A stretch of 64,000 nucleotides of DNA. It comes from Desulfosediminicola flagellatus. Its GTDB lineage: Bacteria > Desulfobacterota > Desulfobulbia > Desulfobulbales > Desulfocapsaceae. The translations under genes and the position numbers were made by a program. Under the pieces are notes generated by a model that was not told where the DNA came from, did not search any database, and was given only the letters and a program-made list of their open reading frames with translations. Below are positions 7,423 to 16,686 of the stretch, in pieces (position 1 is the first letter of the stretch; every line of letters begins with the position of its first letter). The stretch spans positions 6,032,501 to 6,096,500 of the forward strand of contig NZ_CP050698.1 of NCBI RefSeq assembly GCF_005116655.2, in the 5' to 3' direction.

Positions 7423-8430
7423 ATGCGTTATTTTGGGAAAAAGTTTATGGTTGCCGCATTGACTGTTGGTTTGATTGCAGGTGCTGCAGCTAGTGCTCAG
7501 GCAAAAAAACTCACCCTCCGTCTCGGTCACCCGATGGCGCCTGGCAATAACGTAACTCTTGGTTATGAGAAGCTGAAACAGCTCGTTGAAGAGCGTTCAG
7601 GTGGAAAAATCAAGGTTCAGCTTTTCGGAAATGCTATGCTTGGCAGTGACCGCGTAACCATGGAATCCACCCAGCGCGGTACTCTGGACATGGCTTCCGC
7701 TTCTTCTCCGAACATGGCCAACTTCTCAAAAGCGTTCATGGTATTTGACCTGCCATACGTAACCAGCCCTGAGCACCAGAAGAACCTTTACGCAGCACTT
7801 GATAGCGGTCCTTTGGGTGAATACCTCGCAGCTGAGTGTGAGAAGATTAACCTGAAGCCGATCATGTACAGTGAGTATGGTTACAGAAATTTCGTATCTA
7901 CCAAGAAAGAAATCAACACTCTTGCAGACCTCAAGAATCTCAAAGTTCGTACCACCGCATCTCCTGTAGAGGTTGCAGTTGCAGCAAAGCTTGGCATGAA
8001 CCCAACTCCTATCGCATGGGGTGAGGTGTATACCGCGCTTCAGCAGGGTACTGTTGATGCAGAAGGTAACACCTTCTCTCTTCTTAACGATGCAAAGCAC
8101 ACTGAAGTTCTCAAGTATGCTATCGATTCTGCACACAATTACTCCATGCACATCCTCCTCATGAACAAGAAGAAGTTCGATTCTCTGCCAGCAGAGACTC
8201 AGGAACTCCTGGTTAAAGCAGGTAAGGATGCTCTTGACTACCAGCGTTCAATCACCGCTGACCTCGAAGTTAAAGCTAACGAGGCTTTCAAAGCTCAGGG
8301 TATCGCTATCCACAATCTTACCGCTGAAGAGCGTGCAGAGTTTGTTGAAGCTACCAAGCCTGTATGGGCACAGTTCACCAGCGAAATTCCTGCTGAACTC
8401 ATGACACTCGTGGAAAACACCCAGAAGTAG
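7423..8430 (+). CDS. dctP: TRAP transporter periplasmic binding protein DctP (probable isethionate receptor)
   Basis: 335 residues from the ATG at 7423, which has a strong GGAGGA site; an in-frame ATG at 7381 gives an unlikely extension. Residues 1-27 are a Sec signal peptide ending ASAQA. The mature protein has the DctP/SiaP fold segments LRLGHPMAPGNN, LGSDRVTMESTQRGTLDM, and the ligand-site region LKNLKVRTTASPVEVAVA, where the Arg usually binds an acid group. It delivers substrate to the membrane subunit that follows. The substrate is inferred from co-transcription with IslA. Confidence 0.92.
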   Translation: MRYFGKKFMVAALTVGLIAGAAASAQAKKLTLRLGHPMAPGNNVTLGYEKLKQLVEERSGGKIKVQLFGNAMLGSDRVTMESTQRGTLDMASASSPNMANFSKAFMVFDLPYVTSPEHQKNLYAALDSGPLGEYLAAECEKINLKPIMYSEYGYRNFVSTKKEINTLADLKNLKVRTTASPVEVAVAAKLGMNPTPIAWGEVYTALQQGTVDAEGNTFSLLNDAKHTEVLKYAIDSAHNYSMHILLMNKKKFDSLPAETQELLVKAGKDALDYQRSITADLEVKANEAFKAQGIAIHNLTAEERAEFVEATKPVWAQFTSEIPAELMTLVENTQK

Positions 8431-8437
8431 TTCTCAT

Positions 8438-8460
8438 GCGGGGCAGCCCGGCTGCCCCGC
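8438..8460 (+). other. intercistronic hairpin between dctP and dctQM
   Basis: GCGGGGCAG (8438-8446) and CTGCCCCGC (8452-8460) make a perfect 9-bp stem with a 5-nt loop and no T-run. Such hairpins after binding-protein genes commonly raise their message level over that of the permease. Confidence 0.6.
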
Positions 8461-8485
8461 CGTTTGAAATAATTGAGGAAACATA

Positions 8486-10402
8486 ATGACTACTCCTTCT
8501 TCTCTCGCTGGCACCGAGGACTCTATGGCTTCTGTAGAACCTGTAGAAAAGCGTTCTCCGAATGCATTAATGGCCGCAATTCATTGGTTGGATGAGAATT
8601 TTGAAAAGCCTTTCCTCTTTGCAGGAATGCTCTCCATCATTCTTATTATCACCTTCCAGACCTTCTATCGTTACATTGGATCATATTTCTCAACAGATGC
8701 CGCTGGTGCCATTTGGACTGAAGAACTTGCACGATTCATCTTTATATGGATTTCCTACCTGGCGATTCCGGCAGCGATTAAAAAACGTAATAATATCCGA
8801 GTAGATATCGTATACGACAGACTTCCGGCCCGCTACCAGGCAATTAGCTGGATTGTCGTCAATATGTGTTTTCTCACCCTCGCCGGAGTTATTTTTGTTC
8901 TGGGATTGAAAAATCTTGGGATGCTTCAGGAATATCCACAGGTGGCTCCCGGCACCGGCATGTCATATTTCCTGCCTTATCTCATTTTACCTATTGGTTT
9001 TGGTCTTATAAGTATCCGTCTGCTGCAGGATATGTATAAGCAGGTTCAGGAATGTGGTTTTGTCGACACGCTCATTGGCCTTGGCATTGCTGTTGCTATT
9101 GCCCTGCCTGCGCTCTACAGTGAGTCTTTAAGTACCCTTGCTATCCTTTTTGGTTATTTTCTCCTGTTCCTCGTTATCGGCGTACCAATCTCAGTAAGTC
9201 TTGGGCTTGCGGCGACTGCTACTATCGTTAACGCCGGTACTCTGCCGATCGAGTATGTCGCTCAGATTGCATTCACTTCCATTGACAGTTTCCCGATCAT
9301 GGCAATCCCGTTCTTTATCGCTGCGGGTGTCTTCATGGGTGCGGGTGGACTTTCTAAACGACTCTTAAGCCTGGCTGATGAACTTCTTGGTGCCCTACCC
9401 GGCGGTATAGCCCTGGCAGCGATTGCAACCAGTATGTTTTTTGCAGCTATCAGTGGTTCAGGTCCCGCAACTGTTGCGGCTATCGGTTCCCTTACTATCC
9501 CGGCAATGGTTCAGCGTGGTTACGACAAACTCTTTGCCGCTGCAATTGTTGCATCCGCAGGTGCTATTGGCGTAATGATTCCGCCAAGTAACCCCTTTGT
9601 TGTATATGGTGTGAGTGCTCAGGTTTCTATCGGCAAGTTGTTCATGGGTGGTATTGTCCCGGGAGTGCTGACCGGCGTTGCCCTGATGATTTTCACCTAT
9701 TTATATTCTAAAAAACGCGGTTGGAAAGGTGTTGAAAAAGACAGAAACATCGGCACTTTTGTAAAAGCTTTCTGGGATGCAAAATGGGCGCTCATGGTGC
9801 CTGTCATCATCCTTGGTGGTATCTATGGCGGCATTATGACGCCTACTGAAGCCGCAGCACTCGCAGCGTTCTACGGTTTGGTTGTCGGACTGTTTGTCTA
9901 CCGCGAGCTCAACCTGAAAAACATCGTGCCGTGTTTTATGGATGCATGCAGCACATCTGCTATCGTTATTATCCTGATGTCCATGGCCACTATTTTCGGC
10001 AACATCATGACTATCGAGCAGGTTCCGGCGACTATCGCAGAAGCGATGCTCAGCCTCACGAACAACAAGATAATGATCTTGCTTCTGATTAACGTTCTGC
10101 TCCTGATTGTCGGTACCTTTATGGAAGCACTTGCAGCGATCGTTATTCTTACCCCGATCCTGTTGCCTATTGTTATCAAGGTTGGTGTTGATCCGGTCCA
10201 CTTCGGTATCTTGATGGTTGTCAACCTCGCTGTCGGTTTTGTTACCCCTCCTGTAGGTGTAAACCTCTTTGTTGCAAGTGGTGTGGCAAACGTAAAAATA
10301 GAAAAATTATCCAAAGTTGCACTGCCAATGGTCGGAATCATGCTCTTTATTCTCTTGCTGATTACCTACATCCCCGCATTGCCAATGATATTCGTTAACT
10401 AA
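8486..10402 (+). CDS. fused TRAP transporter membrane subunits DctQ-DctM
   Basis: 638 residues combining the small DctQ subunit (about 30-195, four membrane helices, with GAIWTEELARFIFIWISYLA typical of DctQ) and the large DctM subunit (about 205-638), with the family signatures ISGSGPATVAAIGSLTIPAM, GVMIPPSNPFVVYGV and GFVTPPVGVNLFVASGV. Together with DctP it forms a Na+-coupled, high-affinity importer for small organic acids. Fusions of Q and M are known. A hairpin lies on each side of the gene. Isethionate is the inferred substrate. Confidence 0.93.
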   Translation: MTTPSSLAGTEDSMASVEPVEKRSPNALMAAIHWLDENFEKPFLFAGMLSIILIITFQTFYRYIGSYFSTDAAGAIWTEELARFIFIWISYLAIPAAIKKRNNIRVDIVYDRLPARYQAISWIVVNMCFLTLAGVIFVLGLKNLGMLQEYPQVAPGTGMSYFLPYLILPIGFGLISIRLLQDMYKQVQECGFVDTLIGLGIAVAIALPALYSESLSTLAILFGYFLLFLVIGVPISVSLGLAATATIVNAGTLPIEYVAQIAFTSIDSFPIMAIPFFIAAGVFMGAGGLSKRLLSLADELLGALPGGIALAAIATSMFFAAISGSGPATVAAIGSLTIPAMVQRGYDKLFAAAIVASAGAIGVMIPPSNPFVVYGVSAQVSIGKLFMGGIVPGVLTGVALMIFTYLYSKKRGWKGVEKDRNIGTFVKAFWDAKWALMVPVIILGGIYGGIMTPTEAAALAAFYGLVVGLFVYRELNLKNIVPCFMDACSTSAIVIILMSMATIFGNIMTIEQVPATIAEAMLSLTNNKIMILLLINVLLLIVGTFMEALAAIVILTPILLPIVIKVGVDPVHFGILMVVNLAVGFVTPPVGVNLFVASGVANVKIEKLSKVALPMVGIMLFILLLITYIPALPMIFVN

Positions 10403-10421
10403 ATACTTTTTAAATCTGCTG

Positions 10422-10446
10422 ACAGAGGAGGAAACACCTCCTCTGT
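10422..10446 (+). other. hairpin between dctQM and islA
   Basis: ACAGAGGAGG (10422-10431) and CCTCCTCTGT (10437-10446) form a perfect 10-bp stem around AAACA. No T-run follows, so it is not a standard terminator. It probably sets message stability for the abundant lyase. The left arm holds a GGAGG ribosome-site mimic but no start codon. Confidence 0.6.
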
Positions 10447-10492
10447 CACTGCAGGATTAAGTGATTAATACTCACCCCACTAGGAGAAAACT

Positions 10493-12973
10493 ATGCAATG
10501 TTGTGTATCCCCACATGAACAACGTCTCTTGGATAAAATAGAAGGTAAAGAAGACATTTACCGCGCATCACATCCGCGCGTATTTAAGATCCTTGATACT
10601 TTTGACGGTTTAAAGCCTGTCATTGATGTAGAACGTGCGCAGTACTTCACCGAGTCCATGAAAGAGACCGAAGGCGAACTGCTTACTCTCAGATGGGCTA
10701 AAGCGATGAAGCATATCGCTGAAAACATCACCGTATATATCGACGAAGATAACCTTATCTGTGGTCGTGGTGGTGTTAAAGGTCGTTATGGTCTCCTTTA
10801 CCCAGAGCTTGATGGTGATTTCCTTGATATCGCGATCAAAGATCTGCCAAACCGTACCGAGTCTCCTTTCTCTATCTCAGCTGAAGATGCAAAGATCGTT
10901 ATTGAAGATATCGCTCCATACTGGAAAGGTAAGACCTACCACGAAGCGTTAAACGCTGCTTTCCCTGCAGATGTACATAAGCTCTCTTATGATGATCCGG
11001 AAGGACTTAACTCTCGTTTCATCGTCAACGAGACCTCTTCTTTCAGATCTTCTATCCAGTGGGTACATGATTACGAGAAGATCCTTAAGCGTGGTTTCGG
11101 TGGAATTAAAGCTGAAGCGTTAGAGAAGATCGAAGCACTTGATCCGCTTTCTCCTAGGGACAACGTTGAGAAGAAGCCTTTCCTTGATGCAATCGTTATC
11201 GTTTGTGATGCGATCATCATCTGGGCACAGCGTCACGCTGCTCTTGCTCGCGAACTCGCTGAGAAAGAAACCGATATGAATCGTAAGATGGAACTCTTCA
11301 AGATGGCTGACATCTGTGAACGTGTTCCTGAGCATCCTGCACGTACTTTCCACGAGGCTGTACAGTCTCAATGGTTTACTCAGATGTTCTCCCGTATCGA
11401 GCAGAAGACCGGTACCATCGTATCTAATGGTCGTATGGATCAGTATCTCTACCCTTTCTACAAAGCTGATATAGAAAATGGTACCATCGATGATGACCAG
11501 GCACTTGAATTACTTGAGTGCCTCTGGGTTGGTATGGCACAGTTCATTGACCTCTACGTATCTCCTACCGGTGGCGCGTTCAACGAAGGTTATGCACACT
11601 GGGAGGCAGTTACCATCGGTGGGCAGACTCCTGAAGGACGTGATGCGACCAACGAACTGACCTACATGTTCTTGAAGTCCAAGCGTGAGTTCCCTCTTCA
11701 CTACCCGGATCTCGCTGCACGAATTCACTCCCGTTCTCCAGAGCGTTATCTTGCTGACGTTGCTGAGACCATCAAAGACGGTTCCGGTTTCCCGAAGCTG
11801 ATCAACGATGAGGAAGTAGTACCCATCTACGTATCTAAAGGTGCCACTTTCGCTGAAGCATATGACTACGCTGTTTCCGGTTGTACAGAAGCACGTATGC
11901 CAAACCGTGACACCTACACCTCCGGTGGTGCCTACATAAACTTTGTAGCTGCTTTCGAGATGGTATTGAACAACGGTAAAATGCTTAAGCACGGCGAAGA
12001 GCAGCTTGGTCTTGAGACCGGCGATCCTCGTGAGTTCAAAACCTGGGACGAGTTCTGGAATGCCTATGTAAAGCAGCATCAGCTCTTCCTTAAGACCGCT
12101 TTTCAGCAGCAGTACATCATCAACAACCTTCGTGCCAAGCACTTCGCTCAGCCTATGGGTTCTGCGATGCATGATCTCTGCATGAAGCATTGTCTTGACC
12201 TGCACACTCCGCAGATTCCTGAGGGTATCAACCTCGGTTACTTTGAGCACATGGGTCTTGGTACTCTTGTTGACTCGTTGTCTGCAATCAAGAAGCTCGT
12301 ATTCGATGACAAGAAGCTCACCATGAACGAGGTTATCGAAGCGTGTGCATGTAACTTCGAAGGCAAAGAAGATGTTCGCCAGCTCCTTATGACCGCTCCT
12401 TGCTACGGCAACGACGATGCATATGCTGATGATATCGCTGTAAAGGTTGATGAGCTGAATGTTCTCTTTGGTCAGAAGTACTCCAAAGAACTCGGAATGC
12501 ACAACGATATCCGTTACGTACCATTTACCTCTCACGTACCTTTCGGTAAGGTTGTTGGTGCTACTCCTAACGGTCGTTACGCATGGACTGCATTGTCTGA
12601 CGGTTCTTCTGCATCTCACGGTGCTGATAAGACCGGACCTACTTCTGTACTGCTTTCCAACTACAACTCCAAGAACTATGGACACCGTGATCGTGCAGCG
12701 CGCATGCTGAACATCAAGTTCACTCCGAAGTGTCTTGAGGGCGAGGAAGGAACAGACAAGATGGTATCGTTCATTCGTACCTTCTGCGATCTTAAGCTCT
12801 GGCACGTACAGTTCAACGTAATCAATAAGTCCACGCTTATTGCTGCTCAGAAAGATCCTGAGAAGTACAAGAGCCTTATCGTTCGTATCGCAGGATACTC
12901 TGCATACTTTGTTGATCTTTCCCCGGATCTGCAGAATGATCTGATAGCCAGAACAGAGCACGAGTCTGTGTGA
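10493..12973 (+). CDS. islA: isethionate sulfite-lyase (glycyl radical enzyme)
   Basis: 826 residues. It cleaves the C-S bond of isethionate (2-hydroxyethanesulfonate) to acetaldehyde and sulfite by a glycyl radical mechanism. The radical site is G801 (RIAGYSAYF), the catalytic thiol C464 and the base E466 in AVSGCTEARM. Residues expected to bind sulfonate and shape the pocket in Bilophila IslA are all present four positions lower: R185, Q189, W370, R674, V676 and F678. The motif GCTE separates it from choline lyase (GCVE) and the diol dehydratases (GCIE). No extra N-terminal encapsulation peptide is obvious, so entry into the shell may depend on other contacts. A good AGGAG site precedes the ATG, and the activase follows. 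Confidence 0.95.
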   Translation: MQCCVSPHEQRLLDKIEGKEDIYRASHPRVFKILDTFDGLKPVIDVERAQYFTESMKETEGELLTLRWAKAMKHIAENITVYIDEDNLICGRGGVKGRYGLLYPELDGDFLDIAIKDLPNRTESPFSISAEDAKIVIEDIAPYWKGKTYHEALNAAFPADVHKLSYDDPEGLNSRFIVNETSSFRSSIQWVHDYEKILKRGFGGIKAEALEKIEALDPLSPRDNVEKKPFLDAIVIVCDAIIIWAQRHAALARELAEKETDMNRKMELFKMADICERVPEHPARTFHEAVQSQWFTQMFSRIEQKTGTIVSNGRMDQYLYPFYKADIENGTIDDDQALELLECLWVGMAQFIDLYVSPTGGAFNEGYAHWEAVTIGGQTPEGRDATNELTYMFLKSKREFPLHYPDLAARIHSRSPERYLADVAETIKDGSGFPKLINDEEVVPIYVSKGATFAEAYDYAVSGCTEARMPNRDTYTSGGAYINFVAAFEMVLNNGKMLKHGEEQLGLETGDPREFKTWDEFWNAYVKQHQLFLKTAFQQQYIINNLRAKHFAQPMGSAMHDLCMKHCLDLHTPQIPEGINLGYFEHMGLGTLVDSLSAIKKLVFDDKKLTMNEVIEACACNFEGKEDVRQLLMTAPCYGNDDAYADDIAVKVDELNVLFGQKYSKELGMHNDIRYVPFTSHVPFGKVVGATPNGRYAWTALSDGSSASHGADKTGPTSVLLSNYNSKNYGHRDRAARMLNIKFTPKCLEGEEGTDKMVSFIRTFCDLKLWHVQFNVINKSTLIAAQKDPEKYKSLIVRIAGYSAYFVDLSPDLQNDLIARTEHESV

Positions 12974-12983
12974 TAAGCACTAA

Positions 12984-13158
12984 CTGGAAATGGCCCTTTT
13001 TTCCAATATCAGCGTTGCCCTCAGCATGTAATCCTCGACGTATTTCATAGGTCATCGATTACACACTGAGGGCACCTCGATCTTGAAAAAATGACTCATT
13101 TCCAGAGAAGTACTGGCAAGTACCAAATACGCGCAAAATACTATTTTGCGCGTATTTG
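12984..13158 (+). other. nested RNA stems between islA and islB
   Basis: Three sets of inverted repeats fill the gap. An outer pair is CTGGAAATG (12984-12992) with CATTTCCAG (13097-13105). Inside it, GCCCTCAG-N3-GTAATC (13017-13033) pairs with GATTAC-N3-CTGAGGGC (13057-13073). Then follows a 17-bp perfect palindrome, arms 13124-13140 and 13142-13158 around a single C. None has a T-run. They probably partition expression between the abundant lyase and the scarce activase. Confidence 0.7.
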
Positions 13159-13209
13159 TAAGATGTAATAAATTCCCCTCCAACCCAATTACCAGAAGCT
13201 GGCTGCAAA

Positions 13210-14133
13210 ATGACAAGCAAAGAAATTCAGAACACTACCGGTACAGTATTCAACATTCAGAAATACTCTGTGCATGACGGCCCGGGTATCCGTACCGTTG
13301 TTTTTTTGAAAGGTTGCCCGCTTTCATGTTTATGGTGCAGTAACCCGGAGTCCCAATCGTTCAAGCCGCAACTTGCCTACAACAGAAATAAATGTATTTC
13401 ACTTTCAGAGTGTTTGCGATGTGGTGAAATCTGTACTCCCGGAGCACTTGTTCAAGGAGATGATGACAAAATTTCAGTTGACTGGGATGTGTGTACAAAC
13501 TGTCTTGCCTGTACCGAAGTGTGTCCGGCTGGTGCGCTTATTACGTACGGTGAAGAGCAGACAGTAAAAGACGTGATAGATCAGGTTGAAAAAGATGCCT
13601 CGTTTTATGCACGATCCGGTGGTGGTCTTACTCTTGGCGGTGGCGAACCGCTGGCACAACCTGATTTTGCTATCGCATTACTTAAAGAAGCAAAGCGTCG
13701 ATATATTAAAACCGCAATCGAAACCTGCGGTCATGTCTCAAAAGATGCCATTCTTGAAGCTGGTAAGTATTGCAATATGCTGATGTTTGATATCAAGAGT
13801 CTCGACACTGAAAAGCATAAGAAATTTACAGGGGTTGGCAATGAGTTGATCCTTGATAACTTTAAGGCGATACGTGAAGCGTTCCCTAAAATGAAGGTAC
13901 GTGTGAGAACCCCGGTAATTCCTGGTTTTAACGATACTGTAGAAGATATCAGGGCCATCGTCGATTTCCTGAAAGAGTATAACGTGGAGTATGAATTACT
14001 GCCGTATCATCGTCTCGGCACGCAGAAGTATACCAACATGGGTATGGATTATCCGCTTGGTGAGGTTGCTCTCGAAAATGAGAAATTCCTGCCACTGCTT
14101 GAAATTGCTCAGGAGATTGGTTTTAAAAAGTAA
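13210..14133 (+). CDS. islB: IslA-activating radical SAM enzyme
   Basis: 307 residues. It uses S-adenosylmethionine to install the glycyl radical on IslA. The radical SAM motif is C36xxxC40xxC43 (KGCPLSCLWCSNPE), after the activase start GTVFNIQKYSVHDGPGIRTVVF. An inserted two-cluster ferredoxin domain has C62/C68/C71/C75 and C95xxC98xxC101xxxC105, as in glycyl radical activases of the choline and diol dehydratase group. The ribosome site is weak, in keeping with a catalytic-level partner. Context and domain order make the pairing with IslA secure. Confidence 0.95.
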   Translation: MTSKEIQNTTGTVFNIQKYSVHDGPGIRTVVFLKGCPLSCLWCSNPESQSFKPQLAYNRNKCISLSECLRCGEICTPGALVQGDDDKISVDWDVCTNCLACTEVCPAGALITYGEEQTVKDVIDQVEKDASFYARSGGGLTLGGGEPLAQPDFAIALLKEAKRRYIKTAIETCGHVSKDAILEAGKYCNMLMFDIKSLDTEKHKKFTGVGNELILDNFKAIREAFPKMKVRVRTPVIPGFNDTVEDIRAIVDFLKEYNVEYELLPYHRLGTQKYTNMGMDYPLGEVALENEKFLPLLEIAQEIGFKK

Positions 14134-14246
14134 TCCGGAAAATCAATGAAATGATCCCGGGGTAAAATGTATGCCTGAAATTTCTTTGTTTATTACGCGA
14201 CTAAGCAGAGGAACTACCTCCTCATTGTAGTACGGGCATCGAAGAA

Positions 14247-14293
14247 GAATGTGGTTATATCTGCTCTCCACCAGGTATAGCCACATTCTTTTT
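14247..14293 (+). terminator. intrinsic terminator after islB
   Basis: GAATGTGGTTATA (14247-14259) pairs with TATAGCCACATTC (14276-14288) with one G-U pair, followed by TTTTT. It closes the sigma-54-driven dctP-dctQM-islA-islB unit. The rest of the 14134-14456 gap shows no gene. Confidence 0.8.
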
Positions 14294-14456
14294 ATCAGGT
14301 CGAACTCTGTTATAATTGAGGTGATCCACTTTGATATTTCACGTAACCAGTGGTACGTTATGAGAATTCAACGGAAGATAACGGGGTGGAAGATGAGTGA
14401 TAACGGCATCTCCGGTGATGTAAGTTTAGTAATTCCAAGAGGTAAATGGTGGAGCG

Positions 14457-15842
14457 ATGGAGCAGTATTCTGAAATCCTGTCAAACAATGTCATAAATAT
14501 TCTCGAGGCTCTGGATGACGGTGTTTATGTAACCGACAAGGCGGGTACTACACTCCATGTCAATGAGATGTATGAAAAGCTCACCGGGCTGAAGCGCACT
14601 GATCTGCTTGGGCAGAATGTGCGGATACTGAGAGAGAAGGGTGTTTTTGATTTCATCGCTAACCCCAAAGTTGTTGAAACGCTGAAGCCGGTTAACAATG
14701 TTCAGGTACTGAAATCCGGCAAACGGGTTGTGCTTCGCGGTTTCCCTGTTTTTGATGTAAATAATGAACTTGCATTAGTTATCACCCTGGTTCGTGACGT
14801 TACCCTTATCGGGCAGATGCGCGAACAGATTCTGCAGCAGAAGAAACTCATATCCATCTATCATAACCAGATAGAGCATCTTTCCACCGGTTCTAAGGTC
14901 GAGAGCGCATCCTACGAATCCGCCCAGATCAAACAACTCTCAGAGCTGGTTAAGCGCGTTGCGTCAACTGATGCAACCATCCTGCTTCTTGGCGAGACCG
15001 GTGTAGGTAAAGACTGGTATGCCAGAATGGCCCATGAAAACAGCCCAAGAAAAGACGAAGTCTTTTTAAAGGTAGATTGCGGCTCAATTTCAGAAAATCT
15101 TATAGAATCAGAGTTGTTTGGTTATGCTCCCGGTGCCTTTACCGGTGCAAGCAGGCAGGGCAAGATCGGTCATTTTGAGATCGCCAATAAGGGTACGGTC
15201 TTTCTTGATGAGATCGGTGAACTGCCGCTTACCATGCAGGCAAAACTGCTTCGTGTGCTTCAGGATCAGGAAGTTATGCGGGTAGGTTCATCTGTACCGC
15301 AAAAGGTTGATGTACGAATCATCGCTGCGACCAATCGGAATCTTGAACAGGAGGTTGCCAACGGTAACTTCAGAATCGATCTATTTTACAGATTACGGGT
15401 TGCGGTTGTTGATATTCCACCCCTGCGGGAAGTACGCGAAATGATCCCCGGATTGGTGAATCACTTTCTTGAGCGGTTCAGATCCAAATACAAAAAAGAT
15501 ATCGTTTGTCATGATGACACCATGAATATATTCATGGCGTACAGATGGCCTGGGAATATCAGGGAACTTGAAAACACTATTCAGAGCCTTGTTGTTACCT
15601 GTCAGGGACACGAGATTCTTCCTGAAGACCTTTCACCCTGCATGCAGGCTGCATCGTATGAGATGATGTTTACTCCGGCTGGAACGTTGAGTGGTGGTTC
15701 GGGAAGAAGCCTCAAAGCCATCATGGCCGATTTTGAAAAACAGGTTATTCAACAGGCTCTCGATAGATACGGCTCGGTAAATGAAGCCTCTTCCGCACTT
15801 GGAATCAATCGTACGACGCTTTTTAGAAAAATGCGCGATTGA
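14457..15842 (+). CDS. PAS-AAA+-Fis sigma-54-dependent transcription activator
   Basis: 461 residues: a PAS sensor domain (about 10-120), a short coiled linker (120-150), an AAA+ domain with Walker A GETGVGKD (179-186) and the sigma-54 contact loop GAFTGA (226-231), and a C-terminal Fis-type helix-turn-helix (VNEASSALGINRTTLFRKMR). It should remodel sigma-54 polymerase at the promoter at 7314 after binding the upstream palindromes. The ligand of the PAS domain is unknown; isethionate or a breakdown product is a reasonable guess. It starts at an ATG after GGTGGAG, downstream of a terminator, so it is probably transcribed separately. Confidence 0.9.
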   Translation: MEQYSEILSNNVINILEALDDGVYVTDKAGTTLHVNEMYEKLTGLKRTDLLGQNVRILREKGVFDFIANPKVVETLKPVNNVQVLKSGKRVVLRGFPVFDVNNELALVITLVRDVTLIGQMREQILQQKKLISIYHNQIEHLSTGSKVESASYESAQIKQLSELVKRVASTDATILLLGETGVGKDWYARMAHENSPRKDEVFLKVDCGSISENLIESELFGYAPGAFTGASRQGKIGHFEIANKGTVFLDEIGELPLTMQAKLLRVLQDQEVMRVGSSVPQKVDVRIIAATNRNLEQEVANGNFRIDLFYRLRVAVVDIPPLREVREMIPGLVNHFLERFRSKYKKDIVCHDDTMNIFMAYRWPGNIRELENTIQSLVVTCQGHEILPEDLSPCMQAASYEMMFTPAGTLSGGSGRSLKAIMADFEKQVIQQALDRYGSVNEASSALGINRTTLFRKMRD

Positions 15843-15896
15843 TTATTTCGTGTTTATTTCACCCTCGTCAATAAACTCCCACGGAGTCTGATTGCT

Positions 15897-16625
15897 ATGC
15901 CTGATCTGCTTTTTATCGTGCTGGGATGGTTTCTCGGCGGATTTATCAACGGCGTTGCAGGTTTTGGTGCGGCTATGATCGCCATGCCGCTTATTGCTCC
16001 GTTTATCGATTTTTCAATAGCTGTCCCGAGTTGCACACTCATTGTGCTCACTTTGAATTGTCAGGTGGGGTGGACTTTTCGTCGCTATATTGAGTGGGGA
16101 TATGTTAAAGGGATTTTCATTGGCGCTATCCCCGGTGTGATCCTTAGTGTTCTGGTACTTGAATATATCTCAGAAAACTGGTTGAAGGCCGGTATGGGAG
16201 CTTTTATAGCCTTTTATGCTCTCTGGAGTTTGTGGGCCGATAAAGGTGGCACGAGAGTTATCAGTGTCGCCTGGGGGTATCTAGCCGGCGTGCTGTCTTC
16301 TGCGCTTGGTATGGCTTTTGGTTTTAACGGCCCGCCGCTTGCTGCCTATATTGCCTATAGCGGGTGTTCCGCACAGGCTGTAAAAGGTGTACTCGGAGCG
16401 GGCTTTATTATTACAGGTGTGTTTATTGTTGCGGCCAAGGCAATTGGTGGTGAGGTCACCCAGACCGTGCTGCTCACTTATGCTGCTGCAACACCGGCTG
16501 TTATAATCGGTAGTAAGATCGGCATCTGGTTGTCATCCTCATTAAATGAGTATTCCTATCGGAAGGTGCTGTTTACGGCTCTGGCTGCAATGGGGCTCAA
16601 AATTGTATGGTCCGCGCTGGTTTGA
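15897..16625 (+). CDS. TauE/SafE-family membrane exporter (probable sulfite or sulfonate)
   Basis: 242 residues, strongly hydrophobic, with two repeats of several membrane helices. The N-terminal signature is FLGGFINGVAGFGAAMIAMPLI and the second repeat FGFNGPPLAAYIAYSG, both typical of TauE/SafE. Members next to sulfonate-degrading genes are thought to export sulfite. Here it would relieve sulfite stress when IslA outruns sulfite reduction. GGAG lies 13 bases before the ATG. Confidence 0.85.
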   Translation: MPDLLFIVLGWFLGGFINGVAGFGAAMIAMPLIAPFIDFSIAVPSCTLIVLTLNCQVGWTFRRYIEWGYVKGIFIGAIPGVILSVLVLEYISENWLKAGMGAFIAFYALWSLWADKGGTRVISVAWGYLAGVLSSALGMAFGFNGPPLAAYIAYSGCSAQAVKGVLGAGFIITGVFIVAAKAIGGEVTQTVLLTYAAATPAVIIGSKIGIWLSSSLNEYSYRKVLFTALAAMGLKIVWSALV

Positions 16626-16686
16626 GATTTTTTCGATATCACAGCCCGGAATGTAACGAAATATAGCTATTATAAGAGAAATCGAA

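Noticed and set aside
11510..12961. 483-codon open frame on the minus strand
   Set aside because: It lies wholly inside islA, which has all catalytic motifs. The antisense frame is open because of codon bias and has no domain or ribosome site.
10493..12973. Choline TMA-lyase or B12-independent diol dehydratase
   Set aside because: The catalytic motif is GCTE and the sulfonate-site Arg/Gln residues of IslA are present; the associated genes include sulfite export and reduction, not choline or diol genes.
14249..14473. 74-codon open frame before the activator gene
   Set aside because: It overlaps the islB terminator and the activator's start, and has no ribosome site or protein-like features.
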